Source of the DNA: Cytobacillus oceanisediminis
Lineage (GTDB): Bacteria; Bacillota; Bacilli; Bacillales; Cytobacillaceae
Assembly (NCBI RefSeq): GCF_007830235.1
Contig: NZ_VLKI01000021.1
Location: 1 to 64,000 of the forward strand
DNA: 64,000 nucleotides
Reading direction: 5' to 3'
Of the stretch, positions 61,859-64,000 are shown in pieces. Each line of letters starts with the position of its first letter. The first letter of the stretch is position 1. The notes below the pieces were generated by a model. That model was not told the origin of the DNA and did no database searches. It saw only the letters and a program-made list of their open reading frames with translations. A program made the position numbers and the translations under genes.

Positions 61859-63109
61859 ATGAGAAAGCTATTGTTTCTTATCTGCTGTTTCATGCTCCTT
61901 GTCCCTTCAACTGTGTGGGGAGAGACAGCAGATTATCAGCTTAAAGCTGCTTATATACGCGATGGCCATTTATGGGTCAAAATCGGAAATAAAGAAGTTA
62001 AAATTTCTTCTCAGCCTGCGAAATATTATAATTCCCCGAAATGGTCGCAGGATGGGCAATGGCTTCTTTATGAAAAAGTAGCTAAGGAACCCATTAGTCC
62101 CAACTTGGATACCCAAACAGAGATCTGGGTTTACAACCTAAAGACGCAGAAGCATAAGCGAATCTTTCGTGATGGCGGAAATGCTAAGTGGTCACCTGCA
62201 GAAAATAAGGTAGCTTTTACGAGCGGCGGGGTGCTTAATGTTTCTGATTTGAATCAATTTTATAATGTGGCTTTGGGGGTTGATGATTTTCATTGGTATC
62301 CAGACGGGAAAAGCTTTATAGCTTCATCAAGTGCAGTCCCCAGGCCTGATGGATGGACTAGCCCTGTGCTTTATAAGATTCCGTTGCCTGATGATTTGGA
62401 AAATATAAATCTAACTGGGAATGCCGAAACGCTTTTTACAATTCCAAAGGAAATCGGCAACGGAAAGGCTACAATAATGTCCATCAACGCTACCAACTTT
62501 AAATTTTCACCAGATGGTAAGTGGATCTCGTTCATTGTCAACCCCACCGCATCCTTATCCATGGATAGCGATATGGTTTGCGTCATTTCAGCTGATGGAA
62601 AAACCTTTGAAGTTCTCGATGAAATGATTTTGCATTTGGATGTACCGAAGTGGGCCCCTTCTGAAAATTTATTGGGCTATATTGCAGGTGGCGGCAGGAT
62701 TGTCATGGGCTTCAAAAACAAAAAGTTAAAGGTAACCGAACTGCCTGCATACAAAACAATTAACCTTACTCCACCTAAATTTTCAGAAATGGGCTTTACC
62801 TGGGTAGACAATCAAACATTAATCGCCTCAAGAGTTGATGAAAGCGAATGGTCCAATGACCCTCAAAAGCGTCCCGAACCAACCCTTTGTTTAATCCACT
62901 TAAACAAACAGCAGCAAACAAGGATCACCTATCCGAAAACATCAATTGGGGACTATAATCCTCTCTATGTTAAGTCGGCAAACAAGATCACCTGGATCAG
63001 AAAAAAACTGGCTCAAACGAAGGGTGACATTTGGATTGCTGACATAAACGGCAAAAATGCTAAATTGTGGGGCAGGGGTGTTGAAGGGTATTCGTTTTTT
63101 GTGGAGTAG
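61859..63109 (+). CDS. Secreted PD40/TolB-like beta-propeller protein
   Basis: A 416-residue protein with a signal peptide (KLLFLICCFMLLVPSTVWG) and repeated propeller blades with the WD40-like PD40 signature, for example SPKWSQDGQWLLYEK, AKWSPAENKVAFTS, FHWYPDGKSFIASS and FKFSPDGKWISFIV. TolB-like propellers are exported protein-binding scaffolds; in Firmicutes their role is unclear. AGAAAGGAAGAAAC precedes the ATG. Confidence 0.8.
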   Translation: MRKLLFLICCFMLLVPSTVWGETADYQLKAAYIRDGHLWVKIGNKEVKISSQPAKYYNSPKWSQDGQWLLYEKVAKEPISPNLDTQTEIWVYNLKTQKHKRIFRDGGNAKWSPAENKVAFTSGGVLNVSDLNQFYNVALGVDDFHWYPDGKSFIASSSAVPRPDGWTSPVLYKIPLPDDLENINLTGNAETLFTIPKEIGNGKATIMSINATNFKFSPDGKWISFIVNPTASLSMDSDMVCVISADGKTFEVLDEMILHLDVPKWAPSENLLGYIAGGGRIVMGFKNKKLKVTELPAYKTINLTPPKFSEMGFTWVDNQTLIASRVDESEWSNDPQKRPEPTLCLIHLNKQQQTRITYPKTSIGDYNPLYVKSANKITWIRKKLAQTKGDIWIADINGKNAKLWGRGVEGYSFFVE

Positions 63110-63137
63110 AGCATTTGTTTCATTGTTAAATTATAAA

Positions 63138-63177
63138 ACAAAAAGCGATTCACCCTGATACGAATCGCTTTTTCCCG
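63138..63177. terminator. Bidirectional intrinsic terminator
   Basis: AAAAAGCGATTC and GAATCGCTTTTT pair around a 10-base loop, between the PD40 gene and the convergent ABC ATPase. Confidence 0.85.
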
Positions 63178-63179
63178 TA

Positions 63180-63890
63180 TTATGCTCCCTCTCGTTTCTT
63201 TTGGTGCTCGCTTTCGTGAATTGATAAAAATACTTCCTCAAGGGAGCTGCAGCTGTATTCTTTGTACACCTTATCAAGAGTGCCGTATGATTTTACTTTT
63301 CCATTAAATAAGATAAGGACTTTGTCGGCGATTTCGATGGCGTCCCGCATGATGTGGCTGCTGACAATTACCGTTTTGTTTCTTTCTTTTAGTTCTTTTA
63401 TGATTTGTTTTAGCTGGATTACCCAATAGGGATCCAGACCGTTTGTTGGTTCGTCCAGTATATAGATGTCTGTATCTGCCAGCAGGCATTGGGCAAGATT
63501 GAGGCGCTGAGACATCCCTTTGGAGAATCCCCCAACTCTTTGATTCCGTTCATCCCATAACCCTACTTTTTCTAAAACAGCTTTTATGGCTTCGTGGCCT
63601 TTTTTTAAAAATTGGCCATAATATTGCAGAATTTCTATTGTTGTAAGTTCTGGAGGAAAATTCATTTGGTCTGGCATATAGGCAAAAGCTTTTTTCTGTC
63701 CGGAATGGACAACCACTTTTCCTGTAGAGGGCGTTTCTACCCCAGTCAGGAGTTTGATCATTGTACTTTTCCCTGCTCCGTTACCTCCACATAAAACAAC
63801 ACACTCACCTTCTTCAATTTGAAGATCCACTTGGGTTAAGGCCGTTTTCTTTTTATAGGACTTGGATAGTTCCATTAATTCAAGGTTCAC
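63180..63890 (-). CDS. ABC transporter ATP-binding protein
   Basis: A cytoplasmic ABC ATPase of about 236 residues. Walker A is GGNGAGKST, the signature is GGFSKGMSQRLNLAQ, Walker B is YILDEPTNGLDP, and the H-loop is IVSSHIM. It is the export-type class (CcmA/NosF-like), usually paired with an integral membrane partner, which here is the gene immediately upstream (63892-64000). GTG at 63890 is 8 bases from AAGGGG; a GTG at 63899 overlaps the permease stop. Confidence 0.88.
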   Translation of the reverse strand: MNLELMELSKSYKKKTALTQVDLQIEEGECVVLCGGNGAGKSTMIKLLTGVETPSTGKVVVHSGQKKAFAYMPDQMNFPPELTTIEILQYYGQFLKKGHEAIKAVLEKVGLWDERNQRVGGFSKGMSQRLNLAQCLLADTDIYILDEPTNGLDPYWVIQLKQIIKELKERNKTVIVSSHIMRDAIEIADKVLILFNGKVKSYGTLDKVYKEYSCSSLEEVFLSIHESEHQKKREGA

Positions 63891-63891
63891 T

Positions 63892-64000
63892 TTAGACACC
63901 CCTTCTCTTTAAAAGCTGGGTGGATGAACCAATGGTTATGAATATAATGATCATGATCGACAGTATTAGAGATAGAGTTAAGATGCCATTTGTGCCCCAT
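63892..64000 (-). CDS. ABC transporter permease, C-terminal part (partial)
   Basis: A frame entering from the right edge ends ...SIMIIIFITIGSSTQLLKRRGV at TAA (63892-63894): a final transmembrane helix and a short basic tail. It lies just before the ATPase start, so it is almost certainly the membrane partner. The rest is outside the window. Confidence 0.65.
   Translation of the reverse strand, partial: WGTNGILTLSLILSIMIIIFITIGSSTQLLKRRGV

Overview
This window reads as the chromosome of a spore-forming member of the Bacillaceae. It has a low G+C content, Bacillus-type ribosome binding sites, many TTG and GTG starts, an aa3-type menaquinol oxidase operon (qoxABCD), the spore cortex hydrolase cwlJ, a KinB-like sensor kinase, and a pxpABC/ycsG/ycsI (kip-type) operon. 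Gene content fits the Cytobacillus/Mesobacillus ('Bacillus firmus'-like) group, but species-level assignment is only an impression. I saw no rRNA, tRNA, CRISPR array or prophage.

Layout. 1-3.5 kb: tail of an IS3-family element, small genes, a CAP-domain lipoprotein and ltaE. 3.5-9 kb: ferritin-like protein, qoxABCD and small membrane proteins. 9-17 kb: TPP-riboswitch-controlled thiT, a MATE exporter, a short FtsH-like protease, a 52-bp tandem array and a KinB-like kinase. 16-21 kb: a divergent TetR regulator and RND exporter pair sharing a promoter with two matching palindromes. 21-25 kb: queCDE behind a preQ1 riboswitch, and a CBS protein. 25-30 kb: the 5-oxoprolinase operon pxpBCA with a transporter and a YcsI protein. 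30-39 kb: M14 peptidase, metallophosphatase, SDR, AI-2E-family exporter, a HIT/P-loop pair, a DUF302 protein and a second-type murG. 39-48 kb: ykkCD behind a guanidine-I riboswitch, a dicarboxylate symporter with a cre-like site, exoA and thiMDE behind a second TPP riboswitch. 48-64 kb: OsmC, HAD, C39 peptidase, a MerR-type coiled-coil protein, speD, a YlbC-like CAP protein, cwlJ, azoreductase, a CNNM/HlyC protein, a PD40 protein and part of an ABC transporter.

Four metabolite-sensing leaders (two TPP, preQ1, guanidine-I) are each correctly placed before a gene for the matching metabolite. Several genes are decayed: a full-length DUF3231 pseudogene, a frameshifted membrane-anchored gene, an SDR 3' fragment lodged between a TPP riboswitch and thiM, and a small broken membrane-protein gene.

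The most distinctive signal is a family of four 227-286 bp non-coding elements (3313-3539, 29891-30176, 31748-31986, 59904-60146). Their ends resemble GGCTCTGTTAAA. Three have 8-bp direct repeats at both edges, two exact and one 7 of 8. All four sit in or beside the U-tract of an intrinsic terminator. They look like non-autonomous transposons that prefer terminator tails. A second theme is intergenic tandem arrays, two of which have unrelated sequences but the same 52-bp period.
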